A DNA stretch of 5,612 bases from Coriobacteriia bacterium (GTDB taxonomy: Bacteria > Actinomycetota > Coriobacteriia > Anaerosomatales > PALSA-660): positions 6,670 to 12,281 of the forward strand of contig PKWR01000174.1 in assembly GCA_003133285.1 (NCBI GenBank), read 5' to 3'. The position numbers and the translations under genes were made by a program. Positions 1 to 5,612 of this stretch are shown here, piece after piece. The notes beneath the pieces were generated by a model, which saw nothing but the letters and a program-made list of their open reading frames with translations, ran no database searches and was not told the origin of the DNA. How positions within the stretch are numbered: position 1 is the first letter of the stretch; each line of letters starts with the position of its first letter.

Positions 1-347
1 CGGCTGAAGTCGACGGCCTGCTTGCGCTCGTCCGTGATGGCGTGGGACGCGACCAGCGCGTCGTACTTGCGGGCCTTCAGCCCCTGGATGAGCGCGTCGA
101 AGGGGACCGGCGACTGCATGACGGGCGTGCGGCCGAGGCGCTTGGCGATCTCGTTGGCGATGTCCACGTCGAAGCCGACGATCTTGCCGCCCTTGTCGAA
201 GCTGAAGGGCTTGTACGCCCCCGAGTTGGCGAACACGAACTTGTCCGTGGTGCCCGCGCCGGTCGCTCCGGCGGTGCTGCAGCCCGCGACCATGGCGATG
301 GTCGTGAGCATCGTCACTGCGAGCACTACTGTCCAGATACGCTTCAT
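1..347 (-). CDS. Amino-acid ABC transporter substrate-binding lipoprotein (family 3), partial
   Basis: Translating the minus strand from the ATG at 347 gives an open frame that runs off the left edge (about 115 residues seen), so the 3' part is missing. It begins MKRIWTVVLAV, a basic n-region and hydrophobic stretch ending in the lipobox V-A-G-C (Cys22), so the mature protein should be lipid-anchored outside the membrane. After a Ser/Thr/Gly/Ala linker comes a typical family 3 (SBP_bac_3) N-lobe: FVFANSGAYKPFSFDKGG, then IVGFDVDIANEIAKRLG, then FDALIQGLKARKYDALVAS and TDERKQAVDFS. These match the family's 'yxPfsf..g.ivGfdvDia..ia' and 'f..li..L..gk.Da' pattern. A Shine-Dalgarno GGAGG (complement of 356-360) sits 8 bases before the ATG. 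Family members bind polar or other amino acids for an ABC importer; the ligand cannot be read from this fragment. It has its own promoter (472-500), so it is probably not dependent on the upstream regulator gene's transcript. Confidence 0.88.
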   Translation of the reverse strand, partial: MKRIWTVVLAVTMLTTIAMVAGCSTAGATGAGTTDKFVFANSGAYKPFSFDKGGKIVGFDVDIANEIAKRLGRTPVMQSPVPFDALIQGLKARKYDALVASHAITDERKQAVDFS

Positions 348-471
348 TCCGTCGGCCTCCGTTTGTAGGGGGTTCGGACCTTCCCGGGTCATCCCGTCAG
401 GGCGTGAAGCAGCCCCAAGCATGCGAGAGGCAGCCGCCAGCCCGCTGGGGTGATGAACAAGGGATTGGGGG

Positions 472-500
472 AGTATACCGTTCTGAGGCGGGAAGGTCAA
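472..500 (-). promoter_or_regulatory. Sigma70-type promoter for the substrate-binding protein gene
   Basis: Read on the minus strand: -35 TTGACC (495-500), a 17-base spacer, -10 TATACT (472-477). Both hexamers are one base from consensus and the spacing is optimal, which stands out in GC-rich DNA. Transcription would start near 465 and leave a leader of about 118 bases before the ATG at 347. The leader is GC-rich with only short possible stems; I recognised no riboswitch in it. Confidence 0.75.
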
Positions 501-531
501 TTCCTATGCACTCGAACAGTATTCCTATGCA
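500..531 (-). repeat. Two 11-bp direct repeats, 21-bp period, abutting the -35 box
   Basis: ATTCCTATGCA occurs perfectly at 500-510 and 521-531 (plus strand; TGCATAGGAAT read in the promoter's direction). The period is 21 bp, two helical turns, so both copies face the same side of the DNA. The promoter-proximal copy shares its last base with the TTGACC -35 box. This geometry resembles tandem activator or response-regulator half-sites at a class II promoter. The regulator is unknown; the sequence shows the repeat, the role is inferred. Confidence 0.6.
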
Positions 532-588
532 GTATGAGCACGCGAAGAGCCACCGGGAGACGGTTTCGACGGATGCTCCGGACGCGAT

Positions 589-1518
589 CTACGCGCCTTT
601 CGGAACGTCCCCTCGCTCGCAACCGACGGGGCTCTCGTAGGCGCTCGCGAAGTAGTCCACGAGCTTCTTGGCCCACGGCGTGAGCTTCCGGTCCCTGCGG
701 TAGACCAGCCCGACCTCCATGTACAGAGGGTCCTCGAGCGGGATGCAGGTGAGCGCGGACTCGTCCTTCGTGTGCGTGAGGCCGCGCGCGAGGGCGGTTA
801 TGCCGATGTTCCTCTGCACCGCGCTGAGCAGCGGCCGGTGACGCGTGTGCATGAAGATGATGTTGGGGAAGAACCCGGCCTTGCGGCACGCCTCGACGAC
901 GATCGCGTAGTTGGCAGAGTTCGGGTCGAGCATCACGAATCTCTCGTCCTTGAGGTCGGCGAGCGCGACCCGGCGCACCCGGGCGAGCGGGTGATGGTTC
1001 GAGCAGACGACCACGATCTCGTCCTTGAAGAGCGTCACCCACTCGTACTCATCGCGTGACAGGTTGTCGGTGATCATGATGGCCAGGTCGATCTGGTCCA
1101 TCTCCAGCCGGCGGAGCAGGTTGGACTGCTCGCGCTCGACGAGGTCGACCTGCGTGGCCATGTTGTCGATCTGGAAGTCGGCCAGCGCCGTGTCGATGTC
1201 GTACGCCTCCAGCAACGGCGCCGCGCCGAGGCGCACCCGGTCATGGGCCTCCGCGCTGTAGTGCGCCAGGCTCTCGAGGATGTTCTCGCAGTCGCGGTGG
1301 GTCTTGCCCGCGAACACGAGGAACCTCTCGCCGGCGGGAGTCAGGGTGGCTCCGGCGGGGCTCCTCACGAAGAGCTCGACGCCGAGCTCGTCCTCGAGGG
1401 CCTTGATCTGCTTCGAGATGCACGATTGCGAGACGTACGCGTCCTCAGCGGCGCGGCTGAAGCTCCTCGAGCGCGCGACCGCCAGGAAGTACTCGATCTG
1501 AGCGAAATCCACGGGCAT
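589..1518 (-). CDS. LysR-type transcriptional regulator, divergent to hpdBC
   Basis: This 309-residue protein has normal LysR-family length. The N-terminal winged helix-turn-helix spans about residues 5-62: IEYFLAVARSRSFSRAAE, then YVSQSCISKQIKALEDELG, then LFVRSPAGATLTPAGERF, the family's hallmark pattern. A linker helix follows, then an effector-binding (LysR substrate) domain from about residue 92 to 295, with recognisable pieces such as DLAIMITDN and the 'HPLA' segment. The ATG at 1518 is supported by GGAGAGG (complement of 1522-1528) close upstream. It is transcribed away from hpdB across a 281-bp shared region, the classic arrangement in which a LysR protein activates its divergent neighbour and represses itself. 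The inferred target is hpdBC and the inferred effector an aromatic acid such as 4-hydroxyphenylacetate; neither is shown by the sequence. I saw no convincing terminator after its TAG (589-591). Confidence 0.93.
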   Translation of the reverse strand: MPVDFAQIEYFLAVARSRSFSRAAEDAYVSQSCISKQIKALEDELGVELFVRSPAGATLTPAGERFLVFAGKTHRDCENILESLAHYSAEAHDRVRLGAAPLLEAYDIDTALADFQIDNMATQVDLVEREQSNLLRRLEMDQIDLAIMITDNLSRDEYEWVTLFKDEIVVVCSNHHPLARVRRVALADLKDERFVMLDPNSANYAIVVEACRKAGFFPNIIFMHTRHRPLLSAVQRNIGITALARGLTHTKDESALTCIPLEDPLYMEVGLVYRRDRKLTPWAKKLVDYFASAYESPVGCERGDVPKGA

Positions 1519-1590
1519 CTGCCTCTCCGCAAGAACAGGACCCCCGGGTGGGCTTCCGTGCCTTCCCGAGCCCTCATTCGCGGCTTGTCA

Positions 1591-1642
1591 TTCCAAAACT
1601 GAATAGTTCCCAAGTCCCAGCAGGAACTATGCCGCGATGGAA
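1591..1642. promoter_or_regulatory. Concentric inverted repeat, candidate LysR-family operator
   Basis: Inner arms ATAGTTCC (1603-1610) and GGAACTAT (1623-1630) are a perfect 8-bp inverted repeat around a 12-bp spacer. Outer arms TTCCA (1591-1595) and TGGAA (1638-1642) share exactly the same centre (1616.5). TTCC/GGAA cores therefore fall at 1591, 1607, 1623 and 1639, a regular 16-bp step. An overlapping ATTC-N7-GAAT (1590-1604) also fits the T-N11-A LysR-box form. The total of about 52 bp is the size expected for a LysR tetramer site. It lies between the divergent regulator and hpdB. A weak -10-like TATAGC for hpdB lies at 1699-1704 without a good -35, as expected for an activator-dependent promoter, but that would put the dyad centre nearer -94 than the usual -65. 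Confidence 0.5.
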
Positions 1643-1787
1643 AGCGCCGCGTCCCGAACGGAATTGTGAAGGCGTCCGAAGGCGCGCATCGTCGTTCATA
1701 TAGCACACGCCGACCGCGCGATCACGCGCAGCCGGCCCACGAGTGCTCCGAGGCGGACGCGTCTCGACGTCCCTCGTTCTGATGATC

Positions 1788-1795
1788 GGGAGGAA
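1788..1795 (+). promoter_or_regulatory. Ribosome binding site that fixes the hpdB start
   Basis: GGGAGGAA ends four bases before ATG 1800 and is a strong Shine-Dalgarno sequence. It supports ATG 1800 over the in-frame upstream GTG at 1743 and ATG at 1782, which have no comparable site and would add residues unlike the family's N-terminus. Confidence 0.85.
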
Positions 1796-1799
1796 ACGC

Positions 1800-4514
1800 A
1801 TGCCAAAGACGCTGAAAGAGGTGCTGGCGGAAGCCGGCAGTCCGATGGACTTCGAGTCCGGTGGACATTCCCCGAAGGAGATGGTGGACCGCGAGGTCAA
1901 GCGCGAGCCCCATGCCCGGGTCGTGAAGCTCAAGGACATCTACATGGACACCCTGTCCTCGGCCAACAACGAGTTCCCGTACTGGTACACGCGTGAGTAC
2001 GTTCAGCACGACACCGAGATCCCCGTGGTCCGCAGGGCCATGTCGCTCAAGTCGGCCTTCTCCCACTCGACGCCGGTCATCTACCCCGGCGAGCTTCTGG
2101 TGACACACAAGGCGGCCTTCTTCCGCGGCTCCTTCCCCATGCCCTGGCTCTCCGAGGGCTACTACATGGCCAAGGAAGACGAGCTGTATCAGGAAGCACT
2201 CAAGCACGGCTCCGCTTCCGCCGACGAGCACACCAAGTTCGGCCAGGGCGGCGGCAACGTAGTCGAGAGCTTCGACAAGGTCATCTCCATCGCCGGCAAG
2301 TTCGGCATGCGCCAGGAAGAGATCCCCGCGCTGCTGAAGCTGGCCAAGGCGTGGGTAGGGAAGTCCGTCGACGACCTCGGTCACAAGTACGAGCAGATGG
2401 TCCCGGACTATGCGGTCAAGGAAGCCCTCATGCGGAACGTCATCTGCATGTTCGACTCCGGCTACACCCTTCCCCAGGGCCGCGAAGTCATCAACTACTA
2501 CTATCCCCTCGAGTACGGCATCGACGGGCTGCTCGACATGGCCGAGGAACTGAAGGCCAAGGTCGCGGGCCGCGCCGATGGCGACGGCATCAAGGGCACC
2601 AACCGCCTGTTCAACTACGAGGCCATCATCCTCTCCCTCGAGGGCCTGAAGACCTGGTTCGAGAACTACGGCAAGGAGGCCCGTCGCCTCGAGAGCATCG
2701 AGAAGGACGCCGGCCAGAAGGCGGAGTACGCCGAGATCGCCGAGAGGCTCGAATGGCTGTCCCACGGCAAGCCGCGCACGTTCGCGGAAGCCTTCCAGAT
2801 GATGCTCACCATCCATCTGGCTGTCCTCAACGAGGACGCCATCTCAGGCATGGCCCCCGGGCGCATCGCCCAGGTGCTGTACCCCTACTTCGAGCAGGAC
2901 ATCGCCGCAGGGCGCACCAACGAGGACGAGGTCATGGAGCTCCTGGAGCTCTACCGCCTCTCCATGTCCTCCATCGACTGCTTCGCCTCGACGGGCGTCG
3001 TCGGTGGCGTGCTCTCGGGCAACACCTTCAACACCGTGAGTATCGGCGGCCTGAACAAGGACGGCGGACATGCGGTCAACCGTCTCGAGTACCTGCTGCT
3101 GGAGGCCGGCCTCAACAACCCGATGCCTCAGCCGACCCTGGCGCTTCTGTACGACGAGAAGCTCCCGGAGGACTTCCTGCTGCTGGCCATGGAGTGCATC
3201 AAGACCGGCGTGGGCTATCCCGCGTTCATGAACAACCAGATCGGCATGACCTTCATGCTCGGCCAGTACGGACCTGAGGGAATGACCGCCGAAGAGGCCC
3301 GCTCATGGGCCATCGGTGGATGCCTCGAGTCCTCGCCCTGCTGCTGGAAGCCGCTGCACCTGAACGGCAAGGAGTACTTCGTGCCCGGCGGCGCGGGTCA
3401 GCCCACGTCCGTGGGTGTGCACTTCCTCGCCATGCCGAAGATCCTCGAAGCGGTCCTGTGGAACGGCGTCGACCAGCGCACGGGCGAGCAGGTATTCGCT
3501 CCCCACGATCGCAAGCTGGCCACCTACGACGAGCTCTTCGACCAGTTCAAGCTGTATTGGCAGAAGGCCGTCGACGTCCTGGCGCTCACCAACAACATCC
3601 AGCACGACATCTGGCGCAAGAACAACATGGCGGTCATCACCTCCATGCTGAAGCCGGACTGCCTGGACAGGGGCCATCTCATCGACGAGAAGGGCTACCG
3701 CTACAACGCGACCTTCAACGTCGAGTCGGCGGGGACGATCACGTGCGTGAACTCCCTGGCCGCCATCAAGAAGCTGGTCTACGAGGACAAGGCCGTTTCC
3801 CTGGATGAGCTGAAGACGGCCATCAAGGACAACTTCGGCTTCAAGACCGCCGAGGAAGTCAACTCCTTCTCCCTCTCGGACCAGGAGCAGCGCGACGGCG
3901 ACACCGGCAAGTGGGACAAGCTGCACTTCATGTGCCTCCAGGCCCCGAAGTACGGCAACGATGACATCTTCGCCGACCAGATCCTGCTCGACTGGGAGAA
4001 CTTCTTCTGCCCTGACTGCCGCAACTACGAGTCCCTCTACGCCCACACGATGTATCCCTGCCAGATCTCCGTGTCCACCCACGGCGCCATGGGGTCTGCG
4101 ACGATCGCGTCGGGTGACGGGCGCCTCGCCGGCACCACCTTCGCGGACGCTTCCCTGTCCGCGTTCCCCGGCACCGACCGCAGCGGCGTCTACGCCCTGC
4201 TCAACTCGGCGGCCATCTGGGACCACTCGATGTCCCAGAACTCCCAGCTCAACGTCAAGATCCACCCCAGCGCCATCCAGGGCCCGTCGGGCTCCCGGAA
4301 GCTCTTGGACCTCATCCAGGCGTACATGCGCAAGGGCGGTTTCCACATCCAGTTCAACGTCGTGGACACCAAGGTCCTGAAGGACGCTCAGAAGAACCCC
4401 CAGAACTACCGCGACCTGATGGTGCGCGTCGCAGGCTTCACCCAGTACTGGGTGGAGATCGGCAAGCCCGTGCAGGACGAGCTCATCGCCCGCACTGAAT
4501 ATGAAGGGATCTAG
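1800..4514 (+). CDS. hpdB: 4-hydroxyphenylacetate decarboxylase, glycyl radical (large) subunit
   Basis: This 904-residue cytoplasmic enzyme converts 4-hydroxyphenylacetate to p-cresol and CO2 by radical chemistry, the last step of tyrosine fermentation to p-cresol. A pyruvate formate-lyase-like barrel occupies roughly residues 35-760 and the glycyl radical domain about 780-904. The thiyl loop is GGCLESSPC, with Cys508 and Glu510 forming the C-x-E pair of arylacetate decarboxylases. The radical motif RVAGFTQYW places the glycyl residue at Gly879 and continues to the family's Q-x-E-L-I-x-R. Aligning by hand to Clostridium scatologenes HPAD from memory, a constant offset of five puts Ser349, Cys508, Glu510, His541 and Glu642 on its Ser344, Cys503, Glu505, His536 and Glu637; the last two contact the phenol group. 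That, plus the HpdC gene two bases downstream, favours HPAD over the single-subunit indoleacetate and phenylacetate decarboxylases. The activase gene is not in view. Confidence 0.93.
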   Translation: MPKTLKEVLAEAGSPMDFESGGHSPKEMVDREVKREPHARVVKLKDIYMDTLSSANNEFPYWYTREYVQHDTEIPVVRRAMSLKSAFSHSTPVIYPGELLVTHKAAFFRGSFPMPWLSEGYYMAKEDELYQEALKHGSASADEHTKFGQGGGNVVESFDKVISIAGKFGMRQEEIPALLKLAKAWVGKSVDDLGHKYEQMVPDYAVKEALMRNVICMFDSGYTLPQGREVINYYYPLEYGIDGLLDMAEELKAKVAGRADGDGIKGTNRLFNYEAIILSLEGLKTWFENYGKEARRLESIEKDAGQKAEYAEIAERLEWLSHGKPRTFAEAFQMMLTIHLAVLNEDAISGMAPGRIAQVLYPYFEQDIAAGRTNEDEVMELLELYRLSMSSIDCFASTGVVGGVLSGNTFNTVSIGGLNKDGGHAVNRLEYLLLEAGLNNPMPQPTLALLYDEKLPEDFLLLAMECIKTGVGYPAFMNNQIGMTFMLGQYGPEGMTAEEARSWAIGGCLESSPCCWKPLHLNGKEYFVPGGAGQPTSVGVHFLAMPKILEAVLWNGVDQRTGEQVFAPHDRKLATYDELFDQFKLYWQKAVDVLALTNNIQHDIWRKNNMAVITSMLKPDCLDRGHLIDEKGYRYNATFNVESAGTITCVNSLAAIKKLVYEDKAVSLDELKTAIKDNFGFKTAEEVNSFSLSDQEQRDGDTGKWDKLHFMCLQAPKYGNDDIFADQILLDWENFFCPDCRNYESLYAHTMYPCQISVSTHGAMGSATIASGDGRLAGTTFADASLSAFPGTDRSGVYALLNSAAIWDHSMSQNSQLNVKIHPSAIQGPSGSRKLLDLIQAYMRKGGFHIQFNVVDTKVLKDAQKNPQNYRDLMVRVAGFTQYWVEIGKPVQDELIARTEYEGI

Positions 4515-4516
4515 AC

Positions 4517-4786
4517 ATGACGAACCTCAACTGCCGCGATTGTCGCGACTTCGCGCCGATCGACGTGGTCAAGGGCGTATGCCACATCACCAAGACGACG
4601 GTGCTCGGCGACGCGGAGCAGTGCGGCGATTTCAGCATGATGCCGAAGTGCAAGCACTGCAGCCAGTTCACAGCTGATGCCGAGACCGTGGAGATGGGCG
4701 TGTGCCAGGCTTCCACCATGGAGCCGAAGTTCTTCGCCTTCCCGGACATGGTCAGCGTCACCTGCGAGTACTACGAGCAGAACTAG
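4517..4786 (+). CDS. hpdC: 4-hydroxyphenylacetate decarboxylase, small iron-sulfur subunit
   Basis: This 89-residue protein starts two bases after the hpdB stop, with AAGGGA (4504-4509) inside the end of hpdB as its ribosome site, so the two are translationally linked. It has eight cysteines in two groups: Cys6, 9, 22, 36 and Cys45, 48, 63, 83, each opening with C-x-x-C. This is the two-domain, two-[4Fe-4S]-cluster layout of the HPAD gamma subunit, which is needed for stable hetero-oligomer formation with HpdB and is proposed to control quenching of the radical. The segments VVKGVCHITK and MMPKCKHCSQF resemble the Clostridium protein. In the C. scatologenes structure, as I recall it, the first cluster is held by His3 plus three cysteines; here the aligned first ligand is Cys6, so the cluster may be all-cysteine. 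There is no signal peptide or membrane segment. Confidence 0.92.
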   Translation: MTNLNCRDCRDFAPIDVVKGVCHITKTTVLGDAEQCGDFSMMPKCKHCSQFTADAETVEMGVCQASTMEPKFFAFPDMVSVTCEYYEQN

Positions 4787-4806
4787 AGTCACCGGGCTGC
4801 CCGTGT

Positions 4807-4858
4807 CCGCTGCACCTTCGAACGCCATTCTCGGATCACGGCGGCGAAGGTGCAGCGG
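4807..4858 (+). repeat. 14-bp perfect inverted repeat between hpdC and the transporter gene
   Basis: CCGCTGCACCTTCG (4807-4820) pairs perfectly with CGAAGGTGCAGCGG (4845-4858). CGCC (4823-4826) and GGCG (4840-4843) extend the stem past a small internal loop, leaving a 13-base loop. It begins 20 bases after the hpdC stop. In RNA this would be a very stable hairpin, but no T-run follows on either strand, so it is not a standard intrinsic terminator. Plausible roles are partial termination, 3'-end protection of hpdBC mRNA, or a processing point that sets hpdBC above the transporter. A smaller CGGG-CTG-CCCG stem (4793-4803) precedes it. Confidence 0.7.
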
Positions 4859-4918
4859 GGCGGGAACCCACTGCGGTTTGAAGCCAGCGGATCCTAGAGG
4901 TCCCCTGAAAGGCGCAAA

Positions 4919-4936
4919 GGAGAAGGAGAAGGAGAA
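4919..4936 (+). promoter_or_regulatory. Triple GGAGAA Shine-Dalgarno tract before a TTG start
   Basis: Three perfect tandem GGAGAA units (4919-4924, 4925-4930, 4931-4936) end directly at the TTG start codon. The middle unit's GGAG lies 8 bases from the start, the best spacing; the last is too close and the first too far. An in-frame TAG at 4895-4897 excludes an upstream start, so this tract decides the start at 4937. Confidence 0.75.
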
Positions 4937-5612
4937 TTGGAAGCGAAGAAAGCGCGTTGGTACGGTTGGTCGGTGGTACTGGCGTCGTGGCTGGCCGTGT
5001 TCTGTCTCTTCGGGTACCGGGCCACGTTCGCCATCTTCAAGGGCCCGATGGCTCTCAGCATGGGATGGTCGACGGCCCAGGTCACCCTCGGCTACTCGTT
5101 GATGATGGTGCTCTACGCGGTGACGGCCTACTTCAGTGGGCTGATCCTCGACAAGTGGGGCACGAAGCCCGTGTACGCCATCGCCGCCGTCCTGGGCGCG
5201 TTGGGCTTCATCCTCACCGCGATGGTCAACACGCACCTGGCGTACCTGTTCACCTTCGGGTTCGTCGGCGGTGTCGCCACGGGCATGCTGTGGGTCACCT
5301 CGACCGTGTCCGTTCGCAAGTGGTACGTAGGTAAATCGTACGCGACCATGTGGGGGATCGCATTCTCGGGCGCTCCCATGGCCCAGTTCGTGCTCGCTCA
5401 GGTCGTCAAGCCCACCCTCGCGCATGCCCAGGCCGCCATCGACTCGACGGTCGGCGGGCTCATCCCCGGGGCCGCAAGCATGGCACCCAAGGCATTGGCG
5501 CTGGCCGTGGCTACGAAGCTCCAGGACCCGGCGACGCTGGCCCTTCCCGGGGTCAAGTCGGCCATCGCGCTTCTGGACCAGGCGTGGCGCACGCAGATGA
5601 CCATCCTCGGCG
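4937..5612 (+). CDS. Major facilitator superfamily transporter (oxalate/formate antiporter-like), partial
   Basis: The open frame from TTG 4937 runs off the right edge (225 residues seen). An in-frame TAG at 4895 and the GGAGAA tract fix the start; the protein begins MEAKKARWYGWSVVLASW. Five transmembrane helices are visible at about residues 11-33, 50-71, 79-97, 101-123 and 136-156. The helix 2-3 loop carries motif A of the superfamily, GLILDKWGTKP (68-78). The helix 4 segment GGVATGMLWVTSTVSVRKWY followed by GKSYATMWGIAFSGAP is typical of the oxalate/formate antiporter-like group. An Ala-rich stretch of about 55 residues (157-215) then precedes WRTQMTILG, which looks like the usual start of helix 6, where relatives have only a short loop. 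It lies 150 bases after hpdC in the same direction. The inferred role is uptake of 4-hydroxyphenylacetate or efflux of a product; the substrate is not shown by the sequence. Confidence 0.88.
   Translation, partial: MEAKKARWYGWSVVLASWLAVFCLFGYRATFAIFKGPMALSMGWSTAQVTLGYSLMMVLYAVTAYFSGLILDKWGTKPVYAIAAVLGALGFILTAMVNTHLAYLFTFGFVGGVATGMLWVTSTVSVRKWYVGKSYATMWGIAFSGAPMAQFVLAQVVKPTLAHAQAAIDSTVGGLIPGAASMAPKALALAVATKLQDPATLALPGVKSAIALLDQAWRTQMTILG

Noticed and set aside
348..465. Riboswitch or attenuator in the 118-base leader of the binding-protein gene
   Set aside because: Only short GC stems (for example CCCTGACGGG) and no motif of a known riboswitch class was recognised.
531..588. Possible terminator after the LysR gene
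   Set aside because: Only weak broken pairing (CCGGAG with CTCC-CGG on the minus strand) and no T-run; not enough to call.
1716..1729. GCGCG-ATCA-CGCGC mini-palindrome upstream of hpdB
   Set aside because: Five-base arms in very GC-rich sequence are expected by chance and it has no positional relation to a good promoter.
1743..1799. Extended hpdB start at GTG 1743 or ATG 1782
   Set aside because: No Shine-Dalgarno sequence at either site, whereas ATG 1800 has GGGAGGAA and gives the length normal for the family.
1722..2816. Long minus-strand open frame (364 codons) opposite hpdB, rich in Gly, Val, Leu, Glu, Asp and His
   Set aside because: It mirrors the codon pattern of hpdB in GC-rich DNA, has no recognisable domain, and lies wholly across a well-supported gene.
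3303..4346. Second long minus-strand open frame (347 codons) opposite the 3' half of hpdB
   Set aside because: Same shadow effect of GC-ending codons; the composition is typical of antisense translation and no family resemblance was seen.
1800..4514. Alternative identities for the glycyl radical enzyme: indoleacetate or phenylacetate decarboxylase, choline/glycerol lyase, pyruvate formate-lyase
   Set aside because: The C-L-E thiyl loop, the His541/Glu642 pair at the phenol-contact positions and the adjacent eight-cysteine small subunit together fit HPAD; the others lack the small subunit or the C-x-E with this set of residues.
4511..5425. Minus-strand open frame (304 codons) across hpdC and the transporter
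   Set aside because: It overlaps two supported plus-strand genes and the hairpin, is His/Arg-rich and low in pattern, and has no domain signal.

Overview
The window is a high-GC (G/C-ending codons throughout) bacterial segment carrying the core of a 4-hydroxyphenylacetate decarboxylase (HPAD) locus, the glycyl radical pathway that makes p-cresol from the tyrosine breakdown product 4-hydroxyphenylacetate. HPAD is an oxygen-sensitive enzyme of fermentative anaerobes. A GC-rich anaerobe such as a member of the Coriobacteriia (Olsenella-like Actinomycetota) fits, but that placement is inference from composition and pathway, not from a marker gene.

Layout, left to right. Bases 1-347 (minus) hold the 5' part of a lipoprotein of the amino-acid ABC-transporter binding-protein family, cut by the window edge. 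Its leader (348-588) contains a near-consensus sigma70-type promoter preceded by two 11-bp direct repeats exactly 21 bp apart. Bases 589-1518 (minus) encode a LysR-type regulator. The 281-bp divergent region 1519-1799 holds a concentric inverted repeat that looks like a LysR-family operator. Bases 1800-4514 (plus) encode the 904-residue glycyl radical subunit HpdB, followed two bases later by the 89-residue, eight-cysteine iron-sulfur subunit HpdC (4517-4786). A 150-bp gap with a 14-bp perfect inverted repeat and a triple GGAGAA Shine-Dalgarno tract leads to a major-facilitator transporter (4937 to the right edge, incomplete) that starts with TTG.

How the parts fit: the divergent LysR protein probably senses an aromatic acid and controls hpdBC. 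HpdB and HpdC form the decarboxylase. The transporter probably imports 4-hydroxyphenylacetate or exports a product. The radical-SAM activating enzyme (HpdA) needed to install the glycyl radical is not in the window; the transporter occupies the position directly after hpdC. The most notable points are an apparent Cys-for-His substitution at a cluster ligand in HpdC, the concentric operator-like dyad, the phased repeats upstream of the binding-protein promoter, and an unusual ~55-residue insertion between transmembrane helices 5 and 6 of the transporter.
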